Below, one piece after another: positions 1 to 11,312 of a DNA stretch of 64,000 bases. How positions within the stretch are numbered: the stretch's first letter is position 1; the number at the start of each line of letters is the position of its first letter. Made by a program: the position numbers and the translations under genes. The notes under the pieces were generated by a model. That model did no database searches and had not been told where the DNA came from. It saw only the letters and a list, made by a program, of their open reading frames with translations. Origin of the DNA: Lentibacillus juripiscarius JCM 12147 (lineage in GTDB: Bacteria > Bacillota > Bacilli > Bacillales_D > Amphibacillaceae); contig BBCA01000010.1 in NCBI GenBank assembly GCA_001311805.1, positions 11,905 through 75,904 of the forward strand, given 5' to 3'.

Positions 1-1618
1 TGTATCTGGCTATGGCAAATCTGGAAGAACCAGTTGACGAACGTACCAAATGGATGAACAAGGCAATGGATTTTTATGATTTGCAGTCTATTCGGTTCCA
101 TTCAAAAAACGACACGGTTACCTATGATGATTTACGCACGGAGCCAATGGTCAAAACGTACGAAAATGGCCCGAAAGTATCTGTCATACTGCCGGTGTTT
201 AATGCGGAATACGGCGTCGCAACAGCCATTGAATCCCTACTTTCCCAGACGTGGCAAAACATGGAACTGCTCGTTGTTGACGATTGCAGCAGTGATAATA
301 CCAAAAACGTTGTGCGGGAGTATATGAAACAGGATTCCCGGATAACGTTACTATCCACACCTGCTAATAGCGGGCCATACGTCGCCAGAAATATTGGATT
401 AAAAGCAGCCAGTGGTGACTTTGTAACCGTCAATGACTCGGATGACTGGTCTCATGCAGAGAAAATTGAAACGCAGGCAAAGCATCTGCAAACACACAAA
501 AAGCCATTGCGAATACATCGGAACACGCACGGCTGACCGAAGACCTGAAGTTTTATCGGAGAGGGATGCCGGGGCGATATATTTTCCCGAACATGTCTTC
601 CCTTATGTTTCGGCGAAAGCTAGTGCTTAAAAAGCTAGGCTATTGGGACAGTGTACGATTTGCGGCAGACGGTGAATTTAAGCGCCGGCTTGTCAAACAG
701 TTTGGAAGAGGAGCATTTGTGGATTTGAACTCGGGCCCACTATCTTTGCCGCGGCAATCGCCTGCATCTTTAACCGGCAGTTCGGCCTTTGGCTACAATG
801 GCTTCTTCAAAGGGGTGCGCAAGGAATATGTCGAAAGCTTGGAATTTCACCATAGCCGCGCTAAAGAGCTGTATTACCCTTTTCCAGAGCAGCAGCGGCC
901 TTTTCCGGTCCCAGAGCCGATGTGGCCTGACCGGGAGGACAAACAGGCAGGTTACCGTTTTTTGATGTGGTGATGGCTTCCGATTTTCGAATCATAGATA
1001 CAAATGACACGGTACTAAAGGAAATTAGCAGCTTGAAAGCTTCCGGAAGACGGATTGGTCTTATTCAAATGTATCATTATGACCTGGAAATAAACCGGGA
1101 CGTGAGCCCTCTGGTGCGAGAATTAGTGGATGGTGACCAGGTGCAAATGCTGGTGTACGGGGAAAAGATGAAGACAGATGCGTTGATTGTCCTGAATCCA
1201 GTCGTGCTGAACGACTGGCAGCAATATATCCCCGGGGTAGACGCTGAGCAAATCCACGTTCTTGACAAGCAGGCTTTGGACGACCCCGACGAAGAACACG
1301 CAATGCAGCTCATGCAGACATACTTTGGCAGCAGTGGAATGTGGCATGCGGGCGATATGCACATACAGGAGCTAGCGGGAAGCGGTGTGGTGGCTGAAGC
1401 CGTTGCCAGCCGGGATGGAAAGAGGGTAGCAGACGATGCCGGACAACAATAAGAAGTGTGACAGCCGCCAGCATCGACATGATAAACTGCAAGCCAGACT
1501 GACCGCTCTGGACAAGGAACTGGCTGAAAAACAGGTGCACTATGCACATACAGAAAAACAGCTGCTGCAGCGGAAAGCACAGTTTCATGCTGTTCAGCGC
1601 AATGGAGGCAGCAGCTAG
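1..1618 (+). CDS. Family 2 glycosyltransferase, 5'-truncated by the window edge, frameshifted
   Basis: This enzyme is predicted to transfer a sugar from a nucleotide donor during surface-polymer synthesis. The GT2 core is visible near positions 170-460: PKVSVILPVFNAE, then VVDDCSSDNT, then a NDSDDW acidic motif matching the GT2 DxD position. A second conserved block (FRRKLVLKKLGYWDSV, about 603-655) resembles the acceptor half of GT-A enzymes. The frame changes near 530, 970 and 1440, so at least three indels split one gene. The protein enters from outside the window; the next gene suggests that a helical repeat region precedes the GT domain. Its last codons overlap the start of that homologous gene. 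The family is clear; donor and acceptor are unknown. Confidence 0.75.
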
Positions 1619-3603
1619 GGCGAAACGAACATTTATCAGGTTCTTCCGATCGGCCGCTGCCTATGTGCTCGGCAGACGGAATATAAAACAGCTTTACAGC
1701 AGAGCATATAAACAGAAAAAAGCTGAAAACGAATTAAAGAAATATAAGTATTATCTGTATGAACTGGGCTTCACGGAAAAAGCATTGGCCGATCTTGAAA
1801 GTCTATACGATAATCCGGTTAATCACTACCAAAAACGAGCTGCCGCATGGGAGCTCGCTTTGTGGCATAGTGGAAAATATTCGAAAGAGGGTGCGTTCCA
1901 GGCACTGCAGTATCTATCGGTCGTCACAAATAAGAAAAAGATGAAGACCGACTGCGACGGGCAGCTATTTTAAAAGCGGAGTGCCACGACATCCTCCAGG
2001 AAGCCGAAGCGGGCAAGAGGGTTATAAACGAAGCACTAAGCATCGACAACCACCCGGATTTGTATTTGGCCCGTGCGAACCTGGAACGATCAATCGAAGA
2101 ACGTGTGAGATGGATTAATAAGGTTATGGACTTATACGATTTACAGTCTGTTCATTTTGATTCGGATGAAGAAAACGTAAACTATAACGACCTGAGAACA
2201 ACACCAATCGATAAAAAAATAGAAAATGGACCAAAAGTGTCTGTAATTTTACCAGCTTATAATGCGGAACAAGGTATTTCCACCGCAATCGAGTCGATTA
2301 TTTCGCAAACGTGGCAACATATCGAGCTATTAGTCGTTGACGATTGCAGTTCCGATAACACAAAAGAAGTTGTCAGGGACTACATGAAGAAGGATTCAAG
2401 GATTACATTAATGTCCACACCAGTCAATAGCGGCCCGTACATTGCAAGAAATATAGCATTGAAAGCGGCGACCGGCGAGTTTGTCACAGTTAATGACGCT
2501 GATGACTGGTCCCACGCAGAAAAATTGAAATACAGGTGAAACACCTGCAAGCTAATAAAAAATCATCGCCAACACGTCTGAACACGCACGCCTGACGGAA
2601 GAACTTATCTTTTACCGCCGTGGCACACCTGGCAAGTATATTTTTTCAAATATGTCATCCTTCATGTTCAGGCGGAAGCCAGTCATCGAAAAGCTTGGCT
2701 ATTGGGACAGTGTCCGGTTTGCTGCCGATGGTGAATTTAAACGCAGATTCACAAAGGTTTTCGGCAAAGCCAGTATCGTTGATTTAAAAACTGGTCCCCT
2801 ATCCTTGCCAAGGCAATCTGTTGAATCGCTGACTGGCAGCTCGGCATTCGGCTATAATGGCCATTTTAAAGGGGTGCGGAAGGAATATGTGGAAAGCTTT
2901 GAGTTTTACCACCAGCGGACAAGTTCGTTATATTATCCGTCCTCCCAAACCAATCGTCTTTTTCCTGTTCCGGAACCAATGTGGCCGAAGCGGGAGGAAA
3001 AAAGGTCCGGGCGTCGCCATGTTGACATTGTCATTGCTTCGGACTTTCGCCTGTCGACTGATGTGAATAAACAATAATCGAGGAAATACGCGCACATCGA
3101 AAAATGGGGCTGCGTACAGGGCTGGTCCAGATGGCTGAATATAACTTCCGTGCACCACGAGTGATAAACCATGACATAAGGGATCTCATCGATGGGCATG
3201 ATGTTCAAATGCTGGTTTATGGAGAGCAAATCACATGTGACATTATGATAATCAAAAATCCTTCCATTCTGGAGGAAAGGCAACAGTTATTCCTGATATA
3301 AAGCCAAATGCCGTGCGGGTAGTCGTCGAGCAGCCCCCTTTCCAGCACCCTGGTTATCATATTCGAACATGTTCCAAGCGAATTATGACATATTTTGATA
3401 AAAGGGGAAAATGGTACCCGAAAAATGCGTCCATTCGTGGTATATTAGAAAGGGACTATAAGAAAGATTTAAGATTCATCAATTTGGCAGTGGAGAACTG
3501 GCCGGATATAGATGATGATAACTGCAGAAGATACAGTAATTTTTTGGGAAATTGGCTTGTTGACGAAAACCCATATGTACAAGGGGATGGTTACGATCAA
3601 TAA
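1602..3603 (+). CDS. Family 2 glycosyltransferase with N-terminal helical (TPR-like) region, frameshifted
   Basis: This is a full-length homologue of the preceding gene, so the two form a tandem duplication. The ATG at 1602 overlaps the end of the upstream gene. About 170 residues of helical, TPR-like sequence (for example ALADLESLYDNP) come first. The GT2 domain follows (PKVSVILPAYNAE, VVDDCSSDNT, NDADDW), then the FRRKPVIEKLGYWDSV block, then a C-terminal domain of about 180 residues containing IVIASDFR and VQMLVYGE. Frame breaks near 1970, 2535, 3080 and 3300 look like indels, because both sides continue the same alignment with the upstream copy. It probably acts on the cytoplasmic face of the membrane. 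Substrate unknown. Confidence 0.75.
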
Positions 3604-5003
3604 ACAGCAAGACCATTGGAATAATGATACGGATTCCCTGCCGTCTGAAAAAGAACAAGAATTAACGGGCCGGCTTATGGAAAAAGAAGCAGAAATAAAC
3701 AAAACAGATAAGAAGATTAAAGACAACGAAAAACAAATTAAGAACATTGAAAAGAGCAAGACATGGAAGTACAGTAAACCCTTAATGAGCGGTTTATTCG
3801 CAAATAGCAAAGACAAGCAGTCAGAATATATCAGACAGCTGGAAGACAAGCTAGAACAAACTGAAAAAGAACTATATCAGGCAAAAGAACATATCCATCA
3901 CCTTAAGCTTAATGCCAGTAAGCTGGACAGTCAGCAAATTAGCGAAACTGTTCATGCGAAGAAGAATGATGGGAAGCTTCTGGATTATATCGACCATCTT
4001 GTACGGCAGAAAAAGAACATAATGCAAATTACAACCGGACGTTGCGGTATGCGGCTAGGGTTTTCATGAATGAAAACCTGATTATAAAAATCTGGTTTAT
4101 TCGAAGGTTTTAAAGGGGTTGCATTCAGAAGACATCCCAGAATTCATGATCAGAGCAGGTTTAACCGATGAAAATAGTATTTCGCTGAGCCCGGCAGTTT
4201 CTTTTCGGGCATTATTGAATGTCAGGATGCGACAAAAACAGCTTACAGGGACTTTGCCCGAGTGGCGGCTGGATAATAAGCCCGTTGCCTATTCGTTTAT
4301 TGAGCAGCTTGGGTTAAGAAAGCCATGGACATCCAGTGAAACATACAAGCTGGCGGAACTTCCTGAGAAAGAAAATATTGTTATAAAGCCTGCCGATGGT
4401 GCAGGTTCACGTGGTGTCTATCTTGTATATGGTTTTAATGATATAGTAGACATGAAAAGATCGAAAAATGTCGGAAGCTGGGAACAACTAAAGGATAGTA
4501 TGGAACAGGACCTTGAGACTGGATGGGTTCAACACGACGAATGGTCAGTAGAGGAACTTATTCTGGAAAACGACAACACACCGGCAAGCGACATAAAGTT
4601 TTATTGTTTTTACGGGAAAGTCGGCTTGATCCTGGAGATTGTCCGTGTTCCTGAACGGAAATATTGCTGGTGGACTGTTACCGGTGAAAGAGTTCGCACC
4701 GGGAAGTATGACGAAGAATTATTCAAAGGCAAAGGCGTTACACAAGATGAAATTGATCTCGCGAACGATATAAGTCTGAAAATACCAGCGCCGTTTGTCA
4801 GGATTGACTTTTTACGGTCTGGCGATAGGCTAGTATTCGGTGAATTCACACCGAAACCGGGAAATTATGACGAATTTGATGATGCAACAGATCAGTGGAT
4901 GGGTGACTGCTTTACAGAAGCACAAGGAAGGCTGACGAACGACCTGCTGCTTGGCAAACAGTTTGAAGCTTATAATCAACTAATGAAGACTTTGAATTAC
5001 TGA
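3575..5003 (+). CDS. TupA-like ATP-grasp protein with N-terminal coiled coil
   Basis: The C-terminal 290 residues (from 4119) form an ATP-grasp ligase resembling the TupA family, named for teichuronopeptide synthesis in alkaliphilic Bacillus. Visible motifs are NIVIKPADGAGSRGVYLVYG (ATP-binding lysine and glycine-rich loop), WSVEELI, IKFYCFYGKVG, and FVRIDFLRSGDRLVFGEFTPKPG near the end, which carries the metal-binding acidic residues. The N-terminal 150 residues are a charged coiled coil with KSKTWKYSKPLMSG, a variant of the tail motif seen in neighbouring genes. A frame break near 4040-4100 separates the halves, but the peptide between them (LRYAARVFMNENP) reads through. The start (ATG 3575 or 3587) overlaps the glycosyltransferase stop. 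TupA-type assignment is likely; the ligated amino acid is unknown. Confidence 0.7.
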
Positions 5004-5036
5004 ACACTTAACGGGTTGGTTTTAGGAGGAAATCGA

Positions 5037-6662
5037 ATGGAAGATAACAACAAAGAATGGCTGCCGCATCTATCAAGTGAAATTGTTTCCGAAGCACACG
5101 GAAATTTACTGGATGCTTATGCCGTTTCACTTGAAGGCTGGAGAAGAGGATTAACATTAAGATGGCACGCAAAAGACTCAGAAAAATTCAGCGAAATGAA
5201 GACATGGTTCGTTGATAACCCAGGTCAGTTATTCTCCCTCAGTTCCAAAGAGCGAACACATTATTTCTTTCGGACAAGAGGGGATAAAGTAACGAATGAA
5301 GCGGTGGAAATAGGGAAGGATAAAGAAAAAACAAACAGGCATTGAAAAAGCGGATGTTCCAGTACCTGAGGGCAAACAGTTTTCTGCTGAAGCAACGAAT
5401 GAAGCTATATTAGAGTACGCATCCTCCATTGGCTACCCTGTTGTTTTGAAACCAACAGACGGGAGCTTTGGCAGAGGGGTTATAGCTAATATTACAAGTT
5501 CCGGCGAGCTCGAATATTCCCTTGCTTATGTACGTTCTGACCTTAATTACTCCGATGTCATAGTGGAACGCTATATTCCGGGAAGTGAACATCGGATTTA
5601 TGTGGTAGATAATCAAGTTGTTGGTGCGATGAATCGAATACCTCCGAATGTTGTAGGTGATGGAATAAACGCCATCGAATCCCTGGTTGAGCTTAAAAAT
5701 GAGGAGCGGGAGCTGAACCCTCGCCTTGTCAGCTGTCCTATTATTATAAACCAGGAAAACATGGACTACTTAGGCCGGAAAGGCTATGCATTAGATACGA
5801 TACCGGAGTTAAATCAGCAAGTTTTCTTAAGTGATAAAAGTAACATTTCATTGGGGGGGCGACCCAGTAGACGTGCTGGATGAACTCCCGGAAGAGATAA
5901 AGCGTACAGCCGTCAATGCTATTAAAGCCATACCCGGGCTTTCGCATGGAGCAGTGGATCTGATTATCAATCCAGACAAGCCAGCGAGTGAAGCGGGGTA
6001 TGTCATTGAACTTAATCCGACTGCCCAGCTAGGTGGCCTGCTATACCCGATCAAGGGGAAACCACGGGATATACCAGCAGCTATTATTGATTATTATTTT
6101 CCAGAAACGACAGCATTTAAAGTCGATAAAACACAAGCATATTTTGATTTCCATGATGTTCTGGAGCCATTGCAATCAAGAGATGCGAATACAACTACCG
6201 TTACACCATCTCCATTAGGCAAACTGTATGCAAAAAATATACAGTGAGTGGAGACGTTCAGGATATTGGTTATCACCGGGGCTTACGTAAACAAGCCTTC
6301 GAAAGATACTTGCACGGATTTGTGATGAATATGGAAAACGGTGATATTGAGGTAGTAGTAGCTGGCACTGATCCTGATATGGTTGATGATTTTAAGAATG
6401 CCTTATGGGAAGATGAAGAGCGTGCAAATGTAATGGAAGTCCAGGTAAGCAACTACGAGGAACCAATAAAGTTGGATTTGAAATAAAAGTTGACCTAAAA
6501 ACCCAACGCGAAGAGATCAAACGTTATAAGCAAGAATTTGAAGTAACAGAACTGGCTATGAAAAAAGCTGAGGTTCAACGCAGGAAATTTTATGAGAGTA
6601 TGTCCTGGCGAGCTACTAAACCAATCAGGGCAGTTGGAGCCGTATTCAAGAAATTTAAATAA
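5037..6662 (+). CDS. ATP-grasp ligase fused to acylphosphatase-like domain, copy 1
   Basis: Start ATG 5037 follows a strong AGGAGGA site. Domain order: an N-terminal domain of about 100 residues with the signatures LEGWRRGL and LFSLSSKERTHYF; a cyanophycin-synthetase-like ATP-grasp domain (VVLKPTDGSFGRGV, IVERYIPGSEHRIYV, VVGDG, AVDLIIN, YVIELNPTAQLGG); an acylphosphatase-like fold from about 6240 (VSGDVQDIGYHRGLRKQA, HGFVMN); and a basic tail ending SMSWRATKPIR. It should form amide bonds through an acyl-phosphate intermediate. In the acylphosphatase part the catalytic Arg position is His (GYH), while the Asn (GFVMN) is kept. Frame breaks occur near 5340, 5855 (a run of seven G where six are needed), 6240 and 6480. 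The reaction partners are unknown. Confidence 0.72.
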
Positions 6663-6695
6663 AACCGGTCAGGAAAAAATGGGGGCCTATGCGAG

Positions 6696-8319
6696 ATGAA
6701 GGAAAAACAGGGGATAAGTCTTCCGCAACTCACAAATGAAATTGTAAAAAATGCAAGAAAGACCAGGCTTGACGCCTTTGCTGTAGCACTTGAAGGCTGG
6801 CGCAGGGGTCTGAAGCTGAAATGGTACACGAAGGATTCAGAACACTTCGATGACATGGTTATTTTTGGTGTTAACCCACCGGGAAGGTTATTCTCCCTCA
6901 GCTCTGAAAAAAGGACCCATTACTTTTTCAGAACGAGGGGAGACAAAGTAACGAACGAGGCGGTTGACATTGGTTCCGAAAAAGATGATACAAAAGAGTG
7001 GATGAAAAAGCAGGGGTTCCCATTCCTCAAGGAACAGGGTTTACAGAAGATGCAACCGATGAAGAGATTATAAATTATGCCAAATCACTGGATTTCCCAC
7101 TTGTCCTGAAGCCAACCAATGCCAGTCTTGGTAATGGTGTTGTAACTAATATCCAAAATGAAGAGGAATTCATTAAAGCCGTTTACTATGTAAGAGACGA
7201 GCTAGGCTATGGTGAGGTCGTTGTTGAACAACATGTTCAGGGTGAAGAATATCGTGTGTATGTTATAGAGGACCAGGTAGTAGCGGCTTATAACAGGGTG
7301 CCAGCCAACATAATCGGCGATGGCACACACAATATTGAAGAATTGATTGAGCTGAAGAATCATGAGCGTAAAAAGAATGCACGATTGAACAGCTGCTTAA
7401 TTGAAATGGATAAAGAAATTCAGGAATTCATTGAATCAACAGGATATAGGCTTGACAGCATCCCTGAAAAGGGAGAAAAGATATTTCTTCGACAAAAGAC
7501 AAATATTTCTTCAGGCGGGGATCCTATTGATGTAACCGATAGTATGCCTGAACATTATAAGAATGTTGCCATTAATGCTCTTAAGGCTGTTCCAGGCCTG
7601 TACCATGGTGGCGTGGACATTATTGTCAATGGTAATAAGGCGGTTGTCATCGAATTAAACCCAACGGCCCAAATCGGAGGTATACTTTTTCCACTGAAAG
7701 GGAAAGCACGTAATATACCAGGTGCGATTATTGACTATTACTTTCCGGAAACAAAAGGAATGGATACCAGTGATTCACAAATTTATTTTGATTTGCTAGA
7801 TGTTTTGGAACCACTGGAAAACCGATCAGCACTCGAAGTGGAAGTCACACCTGCACCAATGGACATTTGCATGCAAAACGCTTTGTTGTCACTGGCAACG
7901 TACAACGTTATAGCTACCATCGCTGGCTTAAAAAACAGGCTATGGACAGGCATTTGCATGGATATGTTAAAAATATGGTTTTTGACGAAATTGAAATTGT
8001 CGTAGCAGGGACAAGTAAAGCAAATGTTGCAGAGTTCAGAAAGATAATTAATCAATATCCCCAAGGCTCCAAAGTTACTAATATTGAAGAAGAAAATTAT
8101 GATGAACCTGTGATGGTAGGCTTCGAAATTGAAGAAACGTTTAATGTAACTAGTGCCAAATCTGTCCAACATGCGATGAGGAAAATGGAAAAAGATCTGA
8201 ACCATATGACGAAGCAGAAGAATCGTACCGAAAAGGACAATCGTCAAATATTGGAGAGTACATCTTGGAAAGTTACAGAGCCGCTGAGGAAAATGGGGGC
8301 TTTGGTTAAAAAGAAATAG
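6696..8319 (+). CDS. ATP-grasp ligase fused to acylphosphatase-like domain, copy 2
   Basis: This is a tandem homologue of the preceding gene with the same domain order. The N-terminal domain has ALEGWRRGLKLKWY and RLFSLSSEKRTHYFFRTRGD. The ATP-grasp domain has PLVLKPTNASLGNGV, VVEQHVQGEEYRVYV and VVIELNPTAQIGG. The acylphosphatase-like domain begins at about 7867 (VVTGNVQRYSYHRWLKKQA, HGYVKN). The C-terminus ends STSWKVTEPLRKMG plus lysines. As in copy 1, the catalytic Arg is His and the loop is altered (VQRYS). Frame breaks lie near 7010, where a run of five A would need six, and near 7860. The gap from copy 1 is 33 bp, so the two are probably co-transcribed. Confidence 0.72.
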
Positions 8320-8343
8320 TACTTAAAGTGAAGTGAGTGGATT

Positions 8344-8626
8344 TGTTGAAAGAGGTTTTTCTAGATTGGCTTTCCAGTACACATACGGGGTATTCATATC
8401 GAAATTCCTTCCTGATCGCACTGGAAGGATGGAGAAGTAGACTTTTACTTTAATTTTATAGTAGTCCTTTAGAGGTTACAGATATTCAGCTTATCGGGTT
8501 GGACCTAATTGGAAACTTTCTCTATAAGCTCTACAGAAAAATGAAGAGCAGATGAGAGTTAAATGCAGTACTAGGCAGAGTCATTATTTCTATATTGAAA
8601 GTTTGCGAGGTTTAAGTAATGAATGA
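8344..8626 (+). pseudogene. Remnant or stand-alone N-terminal domain of the ATP-grasp family
   Basis: From a TTG at 8344 the sequence reads FLIALEGWRSRL, matching the LEGWRRGL signature of the neighbouring ATP-grasp proteins. After frame changes, QSHYFYIESLRG matches the THYFFRTRGD signature. Only this domain is present: no ATP-grasp motifs follow, and the last frame ends in TGA at 8624, overlapping the ATG of the CapA-like gene. It is either a decayed fourth copy or a one-domain partner split by indels. Confidence 0.5.
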
Positions 8627-9667
8627 TCAAACTAACAAAGTATCTTTAACGGCTGTTGGCGATGTATTACCTCACGGTAGAGTATATGGTGGAATAAAGA
8701 AAGAATCTGGGTACAATTTTGAGGAAAAATTAGAAAATGTAAATGGGCTTTTGGGTAGTTCAGATATTACTACAGCAAATTTAGAATCAATTATAGCCGG
8801 CAAAGAAATTGGACTATCCTCTTACCCAAGATTTAACAGTCCGGTTGAAATAGGCCATACCTTAAAAAGCATGGGAGTCGATCTGGTAAGTATTGCTAAT
8901 AATCACATGCTAGATAGAGGTGAAAAAGGATTACTGAAGTCCATTCGTAATTTGGATAGAATTGGCCTGGAATACGATGGTGGATATAAATCATTTGAAG
9001 ATCAGGATAGGCTTCGTATCTTCAAAACGAATGGTCTTAGGATTTGTTTCGTATCTTATACAAGAGGTACTAATTTCATCAAAGTCCCAGAAGATAAACC
9101 TTATTTAGCGAACTCTTTGAAAGAGATTAATCCCTTAAAGATTTATAGTACTCTCAGGAGAATTAAAAAAAATAAACTGGCCGATGTGATTGTTGTAAAT
9201 ATGCATTTCGGTGAGGAATATCATTTATATCCATCATCTACACAAAAGGAGATATCCGCGTCGTTAGCCGACGCAGGTGCTGATGTGATAGTTGGTCATC
9301 ATCCACACGTTTACAACCACCTGAGTGGATTGAAACGTCGCGTGGGACCAAGACGTTTGTGGCTTATTCTTTAGGTAATTTCTTTACTGGTCAGAATGGT
9401 TTGCATAGACAGATAGGTGCTGTCCTGTCGTTAGATATTACGAAGCCCAGAGAAGATTACAAAGGAATTGAAATTCGTAATCCAAAATACGAATTAACCT
9501 TTGTAAGTAATAAAAGGCAAAAAGATTATAAGATGCACATCTTCCGTGATTGGATAAAAGAAAATAAGGAAATTAGTACTGCTGAGGCAATATTTGATTC
9601 AGAAAAAGTCTATTCAGAAGTAATAGACAGAATGCGCAAAGAAATAAGTAGCTTGGATATCAAATAA
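8619..9667 (+). CDS. CapA-like poly-gamma-glutamate-type metallophosphatase family protein
   Basis: This belongs to the PGA_cap/CapA family, calcineurin-like phosphoesterase-fold proteins linked to synthesis or export of poly-gamma-glutamate capsules. Motifs: AVGDVLPHGRV at the N-terminus, TTANLESIIAG, VSIANNHMLDRG, VVNMHFGEEYHLYPS, and VIVGHHPHVY near 9290. A frame break near 9345 separates the last 100 residues (VAYSLGNFFTG, conserved in the family). No clear signal peptide is seen, so the protein is either cytoplasmic or its start is misread. Its place between ATP-grasp ligases argues for a role in handling a polyamide or amino-acid-modified polymer. CapB, CapC and CapE homologues are not visible. 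Confidence 0.75.
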
Positions 9668-9688
9668 CGAAAATTAGGTGAATTTGCA

Positions 9689-11263
9689 ATGGAAAATTAT
9701 AAAAGTACATGGCTGCCACATTTGAAACATGCTGTTCCTAAAGCTGCACAGGGAAAAGGAACCTGTATGTATATTATGGCTTTAGAAGGATGGAGAAGAG
9801 GACTTGAATTAAGATTTATAAAGAAAAAAGGAATGGGTTTGCTTCGTTCTGTATCATTTTCATTAAGTGATGGAAAAACAAAACATATCTTCAGTGGTTC
9901 ACGTGGAGATTTTGTTACGAAAGAGGCAAGAAGGATCTGTACTGATAAAGGTCTGACAAATAAACATCTGGAAGGGGCCAATGTGCCGGTACCAGGTGGC
10001 AAATCCTTTGAGGAGACAAATACAAATAAAGAGATTATTAGTTATACTAATTCCCTAGGTTATCCCGTAGTAGTGAAACCAAGTGGCTCTGAAGGTGGCG
10101 GAGTGGGTGTCATTACAAATATAAAAACCAGGAAGAACTAGGGGATGCGTTGAAAAAAGTACGAGGCAACAAGCGAGTTCCGGTAATCGTTGAAAAGTTT
10201 TTCTCAGGTGAGGATTTCAGGGTATATGTCCTTGAAGACAAGGTTATAGGCGCTTTCCATAGAAGGGCTGCAAGTATCGTTGGAGATGGTAAGTCAAATA
10301 TTAAAACATTACTGTCCCAAAAAATAAAGAAAGACAAAGAAGCCCCTTTTTATCCTCGAGTGAAATCAAGATTGACCAGGCAATGAAAAATTACCTGGAG
10401 GAAAAAGGATTAAGCTCCTCATATGTCCCAAAAATGGGGAAAGAGTTTTCCTTAGACGTAATGGAGAATATTTTGGACAGCGTGATTCGGTAAATGCGAC
10501 AGATGAACTTCCTCAAAAAATGAAAGATATAGCAATATCAGCTGTACAGGCAATCCCAGGTCTGCCGCATGGTGGAGTAGACATGCTTATTAACCTTGAG
10601 AATAATGAAGGTGTTGTTAATGAAGTTAATTCAAGGGCCCAAATAAGTAATCATGTGTTCCCAATTGAAGGTAAGGCAATAGATATTCCTAAACACATAA
10701 TTGATTATTATTTTCCGGAAACGAAAAATGACAAAGCGACAGATGTGAAATTCAATTTTGACTTTAAAACAGTCACTGATGCTTTTGAAGCAGGGACTGC
10801 TAAGGAAATCAAAATACCACCAATCCCAACTGGCCTTAAGACGGTCAAACGGTATGTAGTAACAGGAAGTAATTTAGATACGAAATACCGGAAATGGTTA
10901 CAAAAGCAAGCTTTAAAAAGAAATCTCAATGGATATGTGAGATGTATTAACAATAATAGCATATCAGTCGTGGTAGCGGGTTCAGAGCATGTAGTGAAGT
11001 CGTTTAAAGATGTAATTAAAAAGTCTTCACCGAAGCCAACTGTTATTAAAAAATGTCGAAGGGAAAAAAAATTTGACAGAGCGGTTAAGGTAGGATTTGA
11101 ACTAAGACAAAATACAAAGGTTGAAAACAAAAAAAAAAGAAGCAAACAGTACAAAAGCCCCCCGAACAACAAAAAATAAGAAAAAGAAAAACCCGTTTAT
11201 ACTTGTGAGAATAGCTAAATTACCTTTTAGGATTATAAGAAAAATTATAAGGAAAATAGGCTA
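9689..11263 (+). CDS. ATP-grasp ligase fused to acylphosphatase-like domain, copy 3
   Basis: This third, more divergent member of the family starts at ATG 9689 after TTAGGTGA. The N-terminal domain has MALEGWRRGLELRF and KHIFSGSRGDFVTKEA. The ATP-grasp part has PVVVKPSGSEGGGVGV, VIVEKFFSGEDFRVYV, GGVDMLIN and VVNEVNSRAQIS, where the usual ELNPTAQ has become EVNSRAQ. The acylphosphatase-like domain (VVTGSNLDTKYRKWLQKQA, NGYVRC) keeps an Arg at the catalytic position but has Cys in place of the Asn and lacks the VQG loop, the reverse of copies 1 and 2. The lysine-rich tail ends in RIAKLPFRIIRKIIRKIG once a poly-A indel near 11135 is allowed for. Other breaks lie near 10135, 10380 and 10490. Confidence 0.68.
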
Positions 11264-11278
11264 ATCATCAAATTTAAA

Positions 11279-11312
11279 CCGGGGTTGTTATCAATAACCC
11301 CGATTTTTCTTT
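11279..11312. terminator. Hairpin terminator between convergent genes
   Basis: CGGGGTTgTTA pairs with TAACCCCG around a short loop, followed on the plus strand by ATTTTTCTTTT. It ends the ATP-grasp cluster and abuts the stop codon of the minus-strand YheC/D-like gene. Confidence 0.75.

Noticed and set aside
1077..1580. Cys- and Ser-rich minus-strand open frame of 167 codons
   Set aside because: It is the antisense shadow of the glycosyltransferase gene, with skewed composition and no start signal.
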